Positions 23,880 through 37,000 of a stretch of 64,000 nucleotides of DNA are shown piece after piece. The stretch covers positions 1,240,001 to 1,304,000 of the forward strand of contig NZ_JAOVZO020000018.1 in assembly GCF_025717065.2 (NCBI RefSeq), in the 5' to 3' direction. The number at the start of each line of letters is the position of its first letter. The first letter of the stretch is position 1. The DNA is from Tahibacter soli. GTDB lineage: Bacteria > Pseudomonadota > Gammaproteobacteria > Xanthomonadales > Rhodanobacteraceae. The notes beneath the pieces were generated by a model. That model did no database searches and was not told the origin of the DNA. It saw only the letters and a program-made list of their open reading frames with translations. Made by a program: the position numbers and the translations under genes.

Positions 23880-24171
23880 CTTCGCACCAGCGCATGCGAT
23901 CGACGAAGCCTTCGAGTTCGACCGCACCGGTCTGCGCTATCGCACGCACACGTTCCGCATAGAACACATCCGGCAACGGCGGTTGTCGGTTTTCGAACGC
24001 GTTCATTGCCGTCGCGACGACGTAGGCGACCCTGCGCCAGCGCACATCGACGATGTCGAGCAACGTACGGTCGATCTGTGCGAGTTGCTCGTCGGTCAAC
24101 GCGTCCGCAATCGCACGCTGTTGCGCGTCGAGCGGCGGATCGGGTGGTTCGAAGTCGCCTTCTTGCGTCAC
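23857..24171 (-). CDS. Small conserved helical protein (DUF3658-like)
   Basis: This is a 104-residue protein from a GTG at 24171 that overlaps the zinc-ribbon gene's stop by four bases (GTGA). It has an acidic start, then DALTDEQLAQIDRTLL and VRWRRVAYVVATAMNAFE, two helices that resemble DUF3658-type small proteins, and a mixed C-terminus (YAERVRAIAQTGAVELEGFV). No enzymatic motif is visible. Coupling to the zinc-ribbon gene suggests a common role. The family name is tentative. Confidence 0.55.
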   Translation of the reverse strand: MTQEGDFEPPDPPLDAQQRAIADALTDEQLAQIDRTLLDIVDVRWRRVAYVVATAMNAFENRQPPLPDVFYAERVRAIAQTGAVELEGFVDRMRWCEVRLSARR

Positions 24172-24566
24172 GCCGCCAACCCGTGCCGCGCCCCAATCGC
24201 CGCCAGCAACGCCGCACCCGGCGACGTCGATTTGCGCCGCGCGAACCATGCCGGCAGCTCGGACAGCTTCTTCGGCGGCACGTAGCCCGGCCCGCCGCAG
24301 CCGCAGCTTTCGAAGTTCAGGCCGCGCGCGTACAGGTGCTCGACGATCCGCCACGCCTCGACGTCGCGCTGCGGCGGCGCCTTGAAGTCGAGTCCCATCT
24401 TCGCCATGCGTCGGGCGCATTGCGGACACACCGAACGCGCGCCGTCGCAGTCCTCGCCGGTGGCGAACCGGCCGCGCTCAGACGCCGACCACGCCTTCCT
24501 GTACGTCTTGCGACAGGCGAAGCAGGCGAAGTGATCCTTGTAGGTGTGCATTCCGTAGCGGCACAT
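24168..24566 (-). CDS. Zinc-ribbon protein of unknown function
   Basis: This is a 132-residue protein. An N-terminal pair of Cys (HFACFACRKTYRK) and a second pair (VCPQCARRMAK) make a zinc ribbon. A conserved C-terminal piece, MGLDFKAPPQRDVEAW then FESCGCGGPGYVPPK, is shared by a family of small bacterial proteins of unknown role (as I remember it). The first 15 residues (MCRYGMHTYKDHFAC) are typical of that family, which fixes the ATG at 24566. The start lies 85 bp from a perfect CRP/Clp palindrome in the divergent intergenic region. Confidence 0.75.
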   Translation of the reverse strand: MCRYGMHTYKDHFACFACRKTYRKAWSASERGRFATGEDCDGARSVCPQCARRMAKMGLDFKAPPQRDVEAWRIVEHLYARGLNFESCGCGGPGYVPPKKLSELPAWFARRKSTSPGAALLAAIGARHGLAA

Positions 24567-24650
24567 GACCCACTCGGGTATTGGCGACGAGGCGCGCGGA
24601 TGCTGCGCTTGTCGCGGGGGTTCGTCAATGGGATTTTAGTGCGTGCATTT

Positions 24651-24668
24651 TTGTGACGCTTTTCACAA
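24651..24668. promoter_or_regulatory. Perfect CRP/Clp-type binding palindrome
   Basis: TTGTGA-CGCTTT-TCACAA is a perfect TGTGA-N6-TCACA inverted repeat, the consensus for CRP and for the Xanthomonas regulator Clp. It lies in the divergent region between the zinc-ribbon gene (85 bp away) and the giant surface protein (365 bp away). The placement fits activation or repression of either gene. Half-site identity is read directly from the sequence; binding is inference. Confidence 0.7.
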
Positions 24669-25032
24669 TGCGCGCCGCGGCCTGCGCGTGCTCGGACCTT
24701 CTCGTCGGTTGGACCATTGGCGAGTGTCCCTGTGGACATTGCGCAAAATACAAAGTGCGGTAATTCGGAACGCTTGCATCGTTGCGATTTTCACGCGGCA
24801 TTGACGCTCGCGTGGCCTATACATTCCGAGAAGTACGGAGCGTGAGCGAACACGTGCGGGCAGGCGTGCGTGTTCGTTGTACGTCGGGTTGCGCGTGCCG
24901 GAAAGCTGCTGCGCGCGTGAAGGTCAGGGCTCGGCGCAAGGGACTACCAGGAGGGCGATCGAAACCGGCCGTTACGGGCCGGGCGGACGCGTGCGTCCTC
25001 AAATCGGCGCGACATCAGCTAGGGGTCAGGCA
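24669..25032. other. Non-coding upstream region of the giant surface-protein gene
   Basis: No credible gene lies in this 364-bp stretch, which completes the divergent region with the CRP site. A strong 6-bp hairpin, CCGGCC-GTTACG-GGCCGG, is at 24965-24982, and GGCGCAAGGGACTACCAGGAGG is at 24930-24955. AGGGGTCAGG at 25021-25030 is the ribosome site. It may be a structured 5' leader, but it does not match a riboswitch consensus I can confirm. Confidence 0.4.
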
Positions 25033-28000
25033 ATGCACACGACAGATATCACGCAGGCGATACGAAGCACGGCGACCAGTGCCGTCTCGTCGGCGCAGGC
25101 GCAGCCCGCGGCCGATACCGGCCGCATCGTCCGGTCACGAACGCGCGTCGTCGCCGGCTGGCTCGCCGCCGCATTGGCGATGTTTTATACTATGCCACAA
25201 GTTAATGCGGCGCCCGGCGACAACCTCGCGCTCGGCAAGCCCGTGACGATGTCGGGCGGCAATCCCGCCGATCCCACGCAGCACGGCGCCAACTGCGTCG
25301 ACGGCGTGACCGCCGGCAACTATCCGACGAATACGATCTGCCGCACGACCGGCGCGCAGACCGGCGCCAATCGCGAGTGGATAGAGGTCGATCTCGGCCA
25401 GGACTACGTCATCGATCGCGTGCGCCTGTTCAACCGCACCGACGGCGCGAACGGCGACTTTGCGCGCTGGGTCGTCGTCACGACGCGACCGTCCTCGTTG
25501 ACCGGCGTCACGTCCGACCCGCAGTCGACGCTCGATACCGCGGTCAACCCCAGTGCGCCGTTCGTCAACAAGATCGCCTACGCGACCGGCAATACCGCCG
25601 GTGTTTCGTACGGCACCGCGCAGGCCGCGGCGTATACGTCGCTCGACCTGCAGGTCGGCCGGCACATCGCGCGCTATGTGCGCATCTATTCGATGAAGCC
25701 GGCGCCGACAGCGCTGAACCTTGCGGAAATCCAGGTGATCGAGGGGCCGCCGCCGGTCCGCACGATCGGCAATGCGAGCTTCGAATTGCCGGGCGTCGCC
25801 GCCAGCTCGTTCGCGCAGATCTCCGAAACGCTCGTGCCGGGCTGGTCGACGACCGAGCCCGTAGCGGTGCCGACGACCGGCGCGTCGTTCGTCAACGGCG
25901 GCGACGTCGAGATGTGGGGCAACGGGTTCGGCGGCGTCCTGGCGGACAACGGCCTGCGGTTCGTCGAACTCAATGCCTACAGCAACGGCGCGCTCAGCCC
26001 GTATCCGTTGTGCGTGTATCCCGGCGAAACATTCCAGTGGCGCGTCTCGCATCGCGCTCGCGGCGCCGCAGCGCAAGTCGACGTCGCGCGGCTGCGTATC
26101 GCCGGACAGGACATCGCGACCTTCAGCGACGGCACGATACAGGCCGGCACTCATACGTGCGCGCCCGCGCCGGGCTATACGTGCACCGCGCAGGCCGGTT
26201 CGCCGACCACGGCCGGTTGGGGCCGCTGGGAAGGCTCGTGGACGAACGCGGCGCCGACGCCGACCGCGATGACGTTCGAATTCGCCGCGATCTCGGCGAG
26301 CGGTCCGGGGGCCGGCAATTTCATTGACAACGTCAGCATCACGGGCCTGACCGCCGCGGTGGAACTGTCCGGCGACGCGAGCGGATCGGAAACGATACCG
26401 ACGGCGAACCTGCCGACGCTGCTGGTCAACGGTCCGGTCACGGTGGCGCAGACGATCCAGCTCGACATCACGGGCGGCACGGCCATGCGCGGCGTCGACT
26501 ACACGACGACGCCGGCGACCGGACCGATCACGATCACGATTCCGGTCGGCACGTACGACGGCACGGCCGCGACGTCGATCTCGCTCGCGCCGTACATCCA
26601 GGTGACGTCCGACTTCGCGATCGAAGGCGACGAGACGATCGCGCTCGGCGTCGGCAATCCGTCGGGCGGGTTGTCGATCGCGGGCGCGTCGGGTTGCCGC
26701 GCCGGCGTCGCGACCGCGACGTATACGATTCTCGATCTCGTGCAGCCGCAGATCACGGTGACAAAGACCGCCGCGCCGACGCCGTTCCAGACCGGCCAGC
26801 CGGCGAGCTATGCGATCACGATCGAGAACACGGGCAATGCGACCACCGTCGGCAACATCACGCTGGCTGACACTTTGCCGGCCGGCATCACGCTCGCGAG
26901 CGCGAGCGGCACGAACTGGAGCTGCACCGGCACGACGACGCTCGCGTGCACGTTCACCGGCACGCTCGCGGTCGGCGCGAGCACGGTGCTGACGCTGAAC
27001 GTCAACGTCGGCCTCGGCGCCGTGTCGACCGGCGGCAACAACTCGGCGACGGCCCGCGGCGGCGGCGATCCCGACTGTCCGGCGAGCGGCGCGACCGCGG
27101 CGCACTGCACCGGCACCGTCAACGTGTCGGTCGTCAGCGGCTACGTGTGCTCGCCGTCGACGATCTTCGTCGCGCAAGGGACGCCGACGCAGCTCAACGC
27201 GCAGACCTACGGTGCGGGCAGCACGACATTCACGCCGATCGGGCCGGCCGTGTGGAGCTACAACGCGATCGCCTATCGCGCAGCCGACAATTTCATCTAC
27301 GGGGTCAGCGGCGACCTCGACGCCGGCCATCCGGCGAACCGCCTGCTGCGCGTCGATCCCGGCACCGGTGCGGTCAGCAATCTCGGCGCGATCACCGGCG
27401 CGCTGCCGGCGAGCGGCAGCGCCAACGTCGGCGTGTTCGACGGCGCCGGCAACTACATCATGGCGCAGTCGTCCGAGCAGCGGTTCATGCGCGTGAACCT
27501 GACGACGCGCGTGTCGACCGCCGTCGCGCTGGCGCCGGCGCAAGCGATCGCGATCGCCGACCTCGCGTTCGCGAACGGCTTCCTGTGGGGCGCCGACGGC
27601 GGCACCAACCCGGCGCAGATGGTGCGCATCAATCCGAACAACGGCGCGATCGCGCGCTTCAACATACCGGCCGCCGTGATTCCGACCGGCGTCGCGTTCG
27701 GCGCGGCGTGGACGTTCGGCAACGGCAATCTCGGTTTCTCGGACAACAACACCGGCAACGTCTACCAGGTGCGCGTGACCAACCCGACCGGCACGCCGAC
27801 GTTCGCGCGCGTGAGCCTGTCGCCGGGCCCGACCTCGGGCCAGAACGACGGCACGTCGTGCGTGTCGCCGCCGATCGACCTTGCGATTTCCAAGACCGGT
27901 CCGGCCAGCGTCGCTCCCGGCGGCGCGATCTCGTGGACCGTCACGGTCACGAACAACGGCCCGCTCGCGAGTTCCGGCTTCACCGTCACCGACACCGTGC

Positions 28001-31000
28001 CCGCCGGCGTTACCGGCATCGCATCGCCGACGCCGGGCTGCACCGTCGCCGGCAGCACGGTGACGTGCGTCGGCGGCACGTTGGCCAGCGGCGCATCGTT
28101 CGCCTTCACCATCAACGCCGTCGCGCCGAATCCGTTCGCGACGCCGATCACGAACGCGGCTTCGGTCGAAGGCAACGAAACCGATCCGGTGCCCGGCAAC
28201 AACACAGCGACGCACACGATCACGCCGCCGCCGCCGGCGAACGTCGCGGTCTCCAAGGCGCTGACCGGCGAGAGCGGTACGATCGCGGGGCAGGCCGAGC
28301 CGGGCGAACAGCTCACCTACACGATCGCGCTGACGAATACCGGCGGCCAGGCGGCCACCGGCTACGGCGTGACCGATACGCTCGATCCGAACGTGACGTA
28401 CGTCTCGTCGACCGGCGGCGGCGCGTTCGCCGCCGGCGCGGTGACGTGGACCGGCCTGACCGTGCCGGCCGGCGGAATGCTGACATTGCAGATTGTTGTA
28501 CAGGTGAACAATCCGATTCCCGACGGCGTCTCGCGCATCGGCAACGCGGCGTACCAGACGGGCGGCACACCGCCGAACTGCACGACCTCGCCGCTGCCGG
28601 CGAACTGCACGTCGATACCGACCGTCGCGAAAGTGACGCACGAGAAGGTCGCCGGTGTGCCGGCGACGACCGGCACGCCGAACGAATACCGCATCACCTA
28701 CACGGTGACGGTGACGAACCACGGCGGCAGCGGCGGTACGTACGATCTCGCCGACACGCTGACGTTCAACGGCGCGACGGTGACGGCGATTACGCCGCCG
28801 ACGTACGCGTCGACGACGGGCGACGTGCAGAGCGGCACGCCCGGCACGTTCGCGCCGCCGGGCGGCGGCACGATCGTCACCGGCGAGACGATCGGTGCGC
28901 TCGGTGTGGAAACGTGGACTTATACCGTCACGTACACGATCGCGAATCCGGCCGTCGCGGCGAATTGCGCGACGCCGGCCGGCGGTCTGCGCAACAGCGC
29001 GGCGCTCGGCGGCGGCACGACCGGCGTGCCGCCGGTCGCGATCTGCTCGGGCGCGCCGAACGTGTCGATCCTCAAAGCGGCGGCGACGCCGGTGCCGACC
29101 GGCACGCCGAACCAGTTCACGCTGACCTACACCGTCGACGTGACCAACACCGGCACGCTGGCCGGCAGCTACGACCTCGGCGACACCTTCGCGTTCAACG
29201 GCGCGACCGTGAACACGGTCAGCGCGGCGGCCTACAGCTCGACGAGCGGCGATACGCAGACTGGCACGCTCGGCGCGTTCGGCGCGCCGACGGGCGGCAC
29301 TATCGTCACCGGAGAAGCGATCGCGGTCGGCGGCGCCGAACGCTGGATCTACAGCGTGACGTACACCGTGACGAACGCTGCGACCGCGCAGAACTGCGCG
29401 TCGCCGACCGGCGGCCTGCGCAACAGCGCCGAACTCGGCGGCGCGATGAACGGGCAGGCGACGATCTGCACCGGTGCGCCGGCCGTCGGCATCGCCAAGG
29501 CCGTCAGCGGCCCGACGCCGACCGGCATCGTCAACCAGTACCGCCTGAGCTATCTCGTCACCGTGCGCAACGACGGCACGCTGCCGGGCACGTACGACCT
29601 CACCGACGCGTTTACGCTGCCGGGCGCCACGGGCGTGACGGTCGGCGCCGTGACGCACGGCGGCGCCGATCCGCTCGCGACGACGCTCGGCACGCTGACG
29701 GCTGCCGGCGGATCCATCGTCACGAACGAGACGATCGCCGCGGGCGCGCTCGAAACCTATGCGTACGACGTCGTGTTCACCATCGCAAATCCGGCGACGG
29801 TCGGCGTGTGCAGCGCGAGCGGCGGCCTGCGCAACCAGGCGGCGCTCGGCGGTTCGTCCGCGGGCTTCGTCGGCACGTGCAGCGACGTGCCGAACATCGT
29901 CGTGACGAAGGTAGCGAGCGCACCGGCCGCGACCGGCGCGCCGAACCAGTACGTCATCGCGTACGTCGTCACCGTCAACAACACCGGCAGCGCGGCCGGC
30001 CTGTACGACCTGACCGACGCGTTCGCGTACAACGGCGCGGTGGTCGACGCGGTCAGCGCGGTCTCGCATGCCGGCACCGATTCGCTGTCGACGACGCTCG
30101 GCGCATTGACGACGGCGGGCGGCACGATCGTCAACGCCGAACCGATCGGTGCGGCGACGAGCGAAACGTACAGCTATTCCGTCGTGCTGACGCTGACGAA
30201 CCCCGCGACCGCGAACGACTGCGCATCGCCGTCCGGCGGCCTGCGCAACACGGCGGCGCTCGGCGGCGCGGTGAGCGGCAGCGGTTCGGCGTGCAGCGGC
30301 GCGCCGGTGATCGCGGTGTCGAAGGCGCTGACCGGCGAGAGCGGCACGCAGGCCGGCATCGCCGAGCCGGGCGAAACGCTCACGTACACGATCACGCTGA
30401 CGAACACCGGCAGCGCGGCCGAGACGAACTACCCGGTCACCGACGCGCTCGATCCGAACACCGTGTTCGTCTCGGCGACCGGCGGCGGAACTTATGCGGC
30501 CGGCAATGTGAACTGGACGGGCCTCACCGTCGCGGCCGGCGGCACGACGACGGTGACGGTCACCGTGATCGTCAGCGCGCCGATCGCGCCGGGCGTCGCG
30601 CAGATCGGCAACGTCGCGTACCAGACCGGCACGACACCGCCGGCGTGTCCGCCGGCGAGCCCGCAGTGCGTGCTCGTGCCGACCGCGGGTTCCGTCACGG
30701 TGTCGAAGGCGCTGACCGGCGAGAGCGGCACGCAGGCCGGCATCGCCGAACCGGGCGAGCAGCTCACGTACACGATCACGCTGACGAACGCCGGCGGCAG
30801 CGCCGCGTTGAATTTCTCGGTCACCGATCAACTCGATCCGAACACGGCGTTCGTGAGCGCGACCAACGGCGGCACGTTCTCGGCCGGCGCGGTGAGCTGG
30901 ACGGGCCTGACGGTGCCGGCCGGCGGTACGCTGACGCTGACCGTCGTCGTGACGGTGAATTCGCCGATTCCGCCGGGCGTGACGCAGATCGGCAACGTCG

Positions 31001-34000
31001 CGTACGAAACGGGCTCGTCGCCGCCGGCATGTCCGCCGGCGAGCCCGCAATGCGTGCTCGTGCCGACCGCGGCGCAGGTCGCGATCGTCAAGGCGCTCGC
31101 GAGCGAGTCGGGCACGCAGCCCGGCGTCGCCGAACCCGGCGAGCAGCTCACGTACACGATCACGCTGACCAATACCGGCGGCAGCAACGCGACGAACTAC
31201 GCCGTCACCGACGGACTCGATCCGAACGTCGGCTTCGTCAGCGCGAGCAACGGCGGCGCACCGGCCGGCGCCAACGTCCAGTGGACGGGCCTGACCGTTC
31301 CCGCGGGCGGCAGCGTCGTGCTGACCGTCGTGGTCAGCGTCGACACGCCGATTCCTCCGGGCGTCACCGCGATCGGCAACGTCGCGTACAACCCGACCGT
31401 CGGCCCGCCGAACTGCGGCGTCGTTCCGCTGCCGCCGAACTGCACGAGCACGCCGACGCCGGACCTGACCGACTTCGGCGACGCGCCCGACAGCTTCGGC
31501 ACGCTGCTCGCCAGCAACGGCGCGCGTCATGCCGCGGCCAATCTCAACGTCGGCGCCAATACCGCGCCGCTGATGCTCGGCGCGACGATCGACGCCGAAG
31601 CCGACGGCGTGCCCGATCCGGGGGCGCTCGGCGACGACGGCACCGGCATCGACGACGAGGACGTGCTGTTCGGATCGATCACGCTGCAGCCGGGCACTAC
31701 GAGCGCCTCGCTCGATGTTCCGGTCGCCAACGCGACAGGCGGTCCTGCCAATCTGTACGCCTGGATCGACTTCAACGGCAACGGCGTGTTCAACGCGGCC
31801 GAGGCGGGCAACTGCCCGCCGGTGCCGGCGGCGGTCACGAGCGTCACCTGCACCTGGTCTGGCCTGGCGCCGCTCGTCGACGGCTTTGAGACCTACGCGC
31901 GACTGCGCCTCACCACGCAGACGCTTGCCGCCGGCACCGCGCCGAACGGCGGCGACGCCCGCGCGCAGGGCCCGGCGAGCGACGGCGAGGTCGAAGATCA
32001 TCGCGTCGTCGTGGCGACGACCTTGCCCCTGACTTGCGAGGCGCCGTTCGTCGATACCTTCGGTACCTTTGCGGCGGCACCGGGCGCATTCGCCGGTTGG
32101 GGACAGGCGCTGCCGGCCGGCACGACCACCTATGCGTTCCAGGCAGGCTCGGCGGCGCCGGCGAACACGGTCGGAGCCGGCCAGTACGCGCTGCTGACCA
32201 ACCCGAGCCGCAGCCATGCCACCGCATGGCAGAACGTGCCCGATCATACGGTCGGCGACACCGACGGCTTCATGCTGGTCGTCAATGGCAGTCCGGGGCC
32301 GGGCGTGTTCTACAGGCAGACCTTCAGCGGTCTGATCATCGGCGCGCGCTACCGCTTCTTCTCGTCGCTGGCCAACGTCGTGGCGGGCCTCAATCTCGGC
32401 TTGCCGAACGTCACGCTGCGGGTCGTCGATCCGGCGACGAACGCCGTGCTTGCTTCGACCAATACGGGCGACATACCGGAAGATCCCGCCGGCGCGATGA
32501 CGTGGCATTCGCACCAGCTGATCTTCACCGCGACGCAAAGCAGTATCCGGCTCGAGCTCGCGAACAATTCCGGAGTGGGCGGCGGCAACGACGTCGCGCT
32601 CGACGACATCGGCTTCGCGCAGGTCTGCGAACTCGGCGACGCGCCGGACAGCTATGCGACGCTCAACGCGAGCGACGGCGCCGGACATCTCTTCCCCGGC
32701 ACGGGACTCAGTCTCGGCAGCGGCGTGCCGGACGGCGAGGTCGACGGCCAGCCCGGCATCGATGCCGACGGCGACGACCTCAACGGCAGCGACGACGAAA
32801 ACGCGTTCCCGGGCGGCGCCGCGTCGCTCGTGATCGCGGCGCCGTACGTCCTCGCCGTGCCGGTCGACACGACGTCCGGCGACGCGACGGCCTGTGCGTG
32901 GCTCGATCTCGACCAGAACGGCGGCTTCGGCGCCGCGGAAGGCCAGTGCCAGCCGCTGGCGGCCGGCGCGACCACGGCCGGCTTCGCCTGGAGCGGGGCC
33001 GCCACGACGGGACTCGCCGTCGGCAGCACCTATCTGCGCCTGCGCATCGAACGCAACGGCATACTCCCGGCGAACCTCGGCACGACGGACTTCGCCGGGG
33101 TCCGCGGACCGGGCGAGGTCGAAGACTACGTCGTCCCGGTACTCGCGCCGGCGAACGTGACGCTGGCCAAGGCGCTGTCCGCCGAGGACGGCAGCGTTGC
33201 GAACGTCGCCGAGCCGGGCGAGCAGCTCACGTACACGATCACGCTGACCAATTCGGGCGGCGTTCCCGCGGCGAACTACGGCGCGACCGACACGCTCGAT
33301 CCGAACACGGCGTTCGTCAGCGCGACGAACGGCGGCGCTTTCGCGGCGGGCAGCGTCACGTGGAGCGGCCTGACCGTGCCGGCGAACGGCAATCTCGTGC
33401 TGACGGTCGTCGTGACCGTCAACGCGCCGATACCGCCGGGCGTCGCGCAGATCGGCAACGTCGCGTACGAAACCGGCACGACGCCGCCGCCGTGTCCGCC
33501 CGCGGGCGGGCAGTGCGTCGTCACGCCGACCGCGGCGCAGATCTCGCTGACGAAGACCGGCGGCACGCCGGTCGCCACGGGGACGCCGAACCAGTTCTCG
33601 ATCACCTACGTCGCGACCGCGCGCAACGACGGCGGCAGCGCAGGCTTGTACACGCTGACCGACGCGTTGTCGTTCAACGGCGCGACGGTCAACGCGATCT
33701 CGACGCCGGCCTACGCGACGACGACCGGCGACACGCAGACCGGCACGCCCGGCACGTTCGTTCCGCCGACGGGCGGCACGATCGTGACCGGCGAAGGCCT
33801 CGCGCCGCTCGGTGTGGAAACGTGGACTTATACCGTCACCTACACGGTGACCGACCCGGTGCTCGCGGCGAACTGCGGGAGCCCGACCGGCGGCCTGCGC
33901 AACAGCGCGGCGATCGCGGGCGACACGGCGGCGACGTGCTCGGGCGCGTCGAACGTCAATATCGTCAAGACCGCCGGTGCGCCGGTGCCGCTCGGCCCGC

Positions 34001-37000
34001 CGAACCAGTTCGCGCTGACCTACACGGTCGAGGTGACGAACTCGGGCACGCTTGCCGGCAGCTACGGTCTGGACGACGTGCTGACGTTCAACGGCGCGAG
34101 CGTCAACTCGGTCAGCGCGCCGGCCTTCAGCTCGCCCAACGGCGGCACGCAGACCGGCACTCTCGGCTCGTTCGGCCTCGGCGGCGGCACGATCGTCACG
34201 GCCGAACCGATCGCCGTCGGCGGCGTCGAGATCTGGACGTACACGGTCGGCTACACCGTGACCGACGCGGCAACCGCGCAGAACTGCGCGAGTCCGGCCG
34301 GCGGCCTGCGCAACAATGCCGCACTCGGCGGTTCGTTCAACGGCAGCTCGACGACGTGCACCGGCGCACCGGCCGTCGCGATCGGCAAGAGCGCGAGCGG
34401 CCCCGTGCCGACCGGCGCCTTGAACGAGTACGCGATCACCTATCTCGTCAACGTGCAGAACAACGGCACGCTGCCGGGTACGTACAACCTCGCCGACACG
34501 TTCACGTTCCCCGGCGCCACGGGCATCAGCGTATCGCCGGTGGCGCATGCCGGTTCCGATCCGCTCGCGACCACGCTCGGCACGCTGACGATCATCGGCG
34601 GCACGATCGTGACGAACGAGACGATCGCCGCGGGCGCCGACGAGAACTACACGTACACCGTGACGTTCACGATCGCTGACCCGGCGGCGGTCGGTTCGTG
34701 CGCGACGAGCGGCGGCCTGCGCAACAACGCGTCGCTCGGCGGATCGTCGAGCGGGCAGGTGAATACGTGCAGCGACGTGCCGAACGTGACGATCGCCAAG
34801 ACGGGCGGCACGCCGGTGCCGACCGGCACGCCGAACCAGTTCGCGATCACGTACGTCGTCACGGCGACGAACGGTGGCGCGGCGGCGGGCGTCTACGATC
34901 TCGCCGATGCGTTCGCGTTCAACGGTGCGACGGTCAACGGCGTGAGCGTCGTGACGCACGGCGGCGCCGACCCGCTGTCGACGGTGCTCGGCACGCTGAC
35001 CGCGGCCGGCGGCACCATCGTCAACGACGAGCCGATCGCGGGCGCAGGCGCCGAAAGCTACACGTATACCGTGACGTACACGGTGACCGATCCGGCGCTC
35101 GCGGCGAACTGCGGCAGCCCGTCGGGCGGCCTGCGCAACACTGCGGCGCTCGGCGGCAGCGTGTCGGGTTCGGCATCGACGTGCTCGGGCGCGGCGAACG
35201 TCGGCGTGGTCAAGTCGGCGAGCGCGCCGGTACCCACCGGCACGCCGAACCAGTTCACGCTGACGTACACGGTCAACGTGGCCAACGCCGGCACGATCGC
35301 GGGCAACTACGATCTGTCCGACGTGCTGACGTTCAACGGTGCGACGGTCAATAGCGTGACCGCACCGGCATTCGGCTCGGCGAGCGGCGATCCGCAGACC
35401 GGTACGCTCGGTGCGTTCGGAACGGGCGGCGGCACGATCGTCACCGACGAACCGATCGCCGCGGGCGGCGCGGAGCGCTGGACGTACACGGTGACCTACA
35501 CCGTGACCGATCCCGCGACCGCGCAGAACTGCGCGAGTCCGAGCGGCGGCCTGCGCAACCGGGCCGCGTTCGGCGGTACGTTCAGCGGGCAGGGCACGAC
35601 GTGCACCGGTGCACCGGCGGTCGTCATCGGCAAGAGCGCGACCGGCCCGACGCCGACCGGCGCATTGAACCAGTACAGCATTACCTATGTGGTCAATGTG
35701 CAGAACAACGGCACGCTTGCGGGCACGTACGGTCTGACCGACGCGTTTACGCTGCCGGGTACGACGGGCGTGACGGTCGGCGCCGTGACGCACGGCGGCG
35801 GCGATCCGCTCGCGACGACGCTCGGTACGCTGACGGCAGCGGGCGGCACGATCGTGACGAACGAGACGATTGCCGCCGGTGCGAGCGAGACCTACACGTA
35901 CGTCGTGACGTTCACGGTCGCCGATCCGGCGGTCGTGGGCTCGTGCTCGGCGACGGGCGGCCTGCGCAACAACGCATCGCTCGGCGGATCGTCGAGCGGG
36001 CAGGTGAACACGTGCAGCGACGTGCCGAACGTGACGATCGGCAAGACCGGCGGCACGCCGGTACCGACCGGAACGCCGAACCAGTTCGCGATCACGTACG
36101 TCGTCACGGCGACGAACGGCGGCGCGGCGACCGGCGTCTATGATCTCGCCGATGCGTTCGCGTTCAACGGTGCGACGGTCAACGGCGTGAGCGTCGTGAC
36201 GCACGGCGGCGCCGATCCGCTGTCGACGGCGCTCGGCACGCTGACCGCGGCCGGCGGTACCATCGTCACCGACGAACCCATCGCGGGCGGAAGCGCCGAA
36301 AGCTACACGTATACCGTCACGTACACGGTGACCGATCCGGTCGCGGCGAACGACTGCGCCACGCCGACCGCGGGCCTGCGCAACAACGCGAACCTCGGCG
36401 GCAGCGTGACCGGCGGCGCGACGACGTGCTCCGGCGCGCCGAACACCACGATCGCGAAGGCGCTGACGGCCGAAGGCGGCACCGTCGCCGGCACGGCCGA
36501 ACCGGGCGAACTGCTCACGTACACGATCACGCTGACGAACGGCGGTTCGGTCGCGCAGACGAACTATGGCGTCACTGACGCGCTCGATCCGAACGTCGTA
36601 TTCGTGTCGGCGTCGAACGGCGGCGTCGCGGCGGCCGGGCAGGTGACATGGACGGGCCTGACCGTGCCGGCCGGCGGCAATCTCGCGCTGACCGTCGCGG
36701 TGCGCGTTGTGGATCCGGTTCCGGCCGGCGTCGCGGCGATCGGCAATGTCGCGTACCAGACGGGCACGACACCGACCGACTGCACTGTCGTGCCGCGACC
36801 GGCGAACTGCACGTCGATTCCGACGCAGCCCGGCGTGCCGCAGCTGTCGATCGCCAAGAGCGCGAACGCGGCGACGGCGATGCCGAACGGCACGGTGACG
36901 TACACGATCGTCGTGCGCAACATCGGTACGGCGGCGGCGATCGACGCGCAGATCGCCGACCCGATGCCCGCGGGCGTGGCGAGCTACGCGTGGACGTGCG

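Noticed and set aside
24911-24985. Possible c-di-GMP (GEMM-type) or other riboswitch in front of the giant gene
   Set aside because: GGCGCAAGGGACTACCAGG and a nearby hairpin are suggestive, but the invariant GEMM core (GACGCAAAGCC with the paired tetraloop) is absent.
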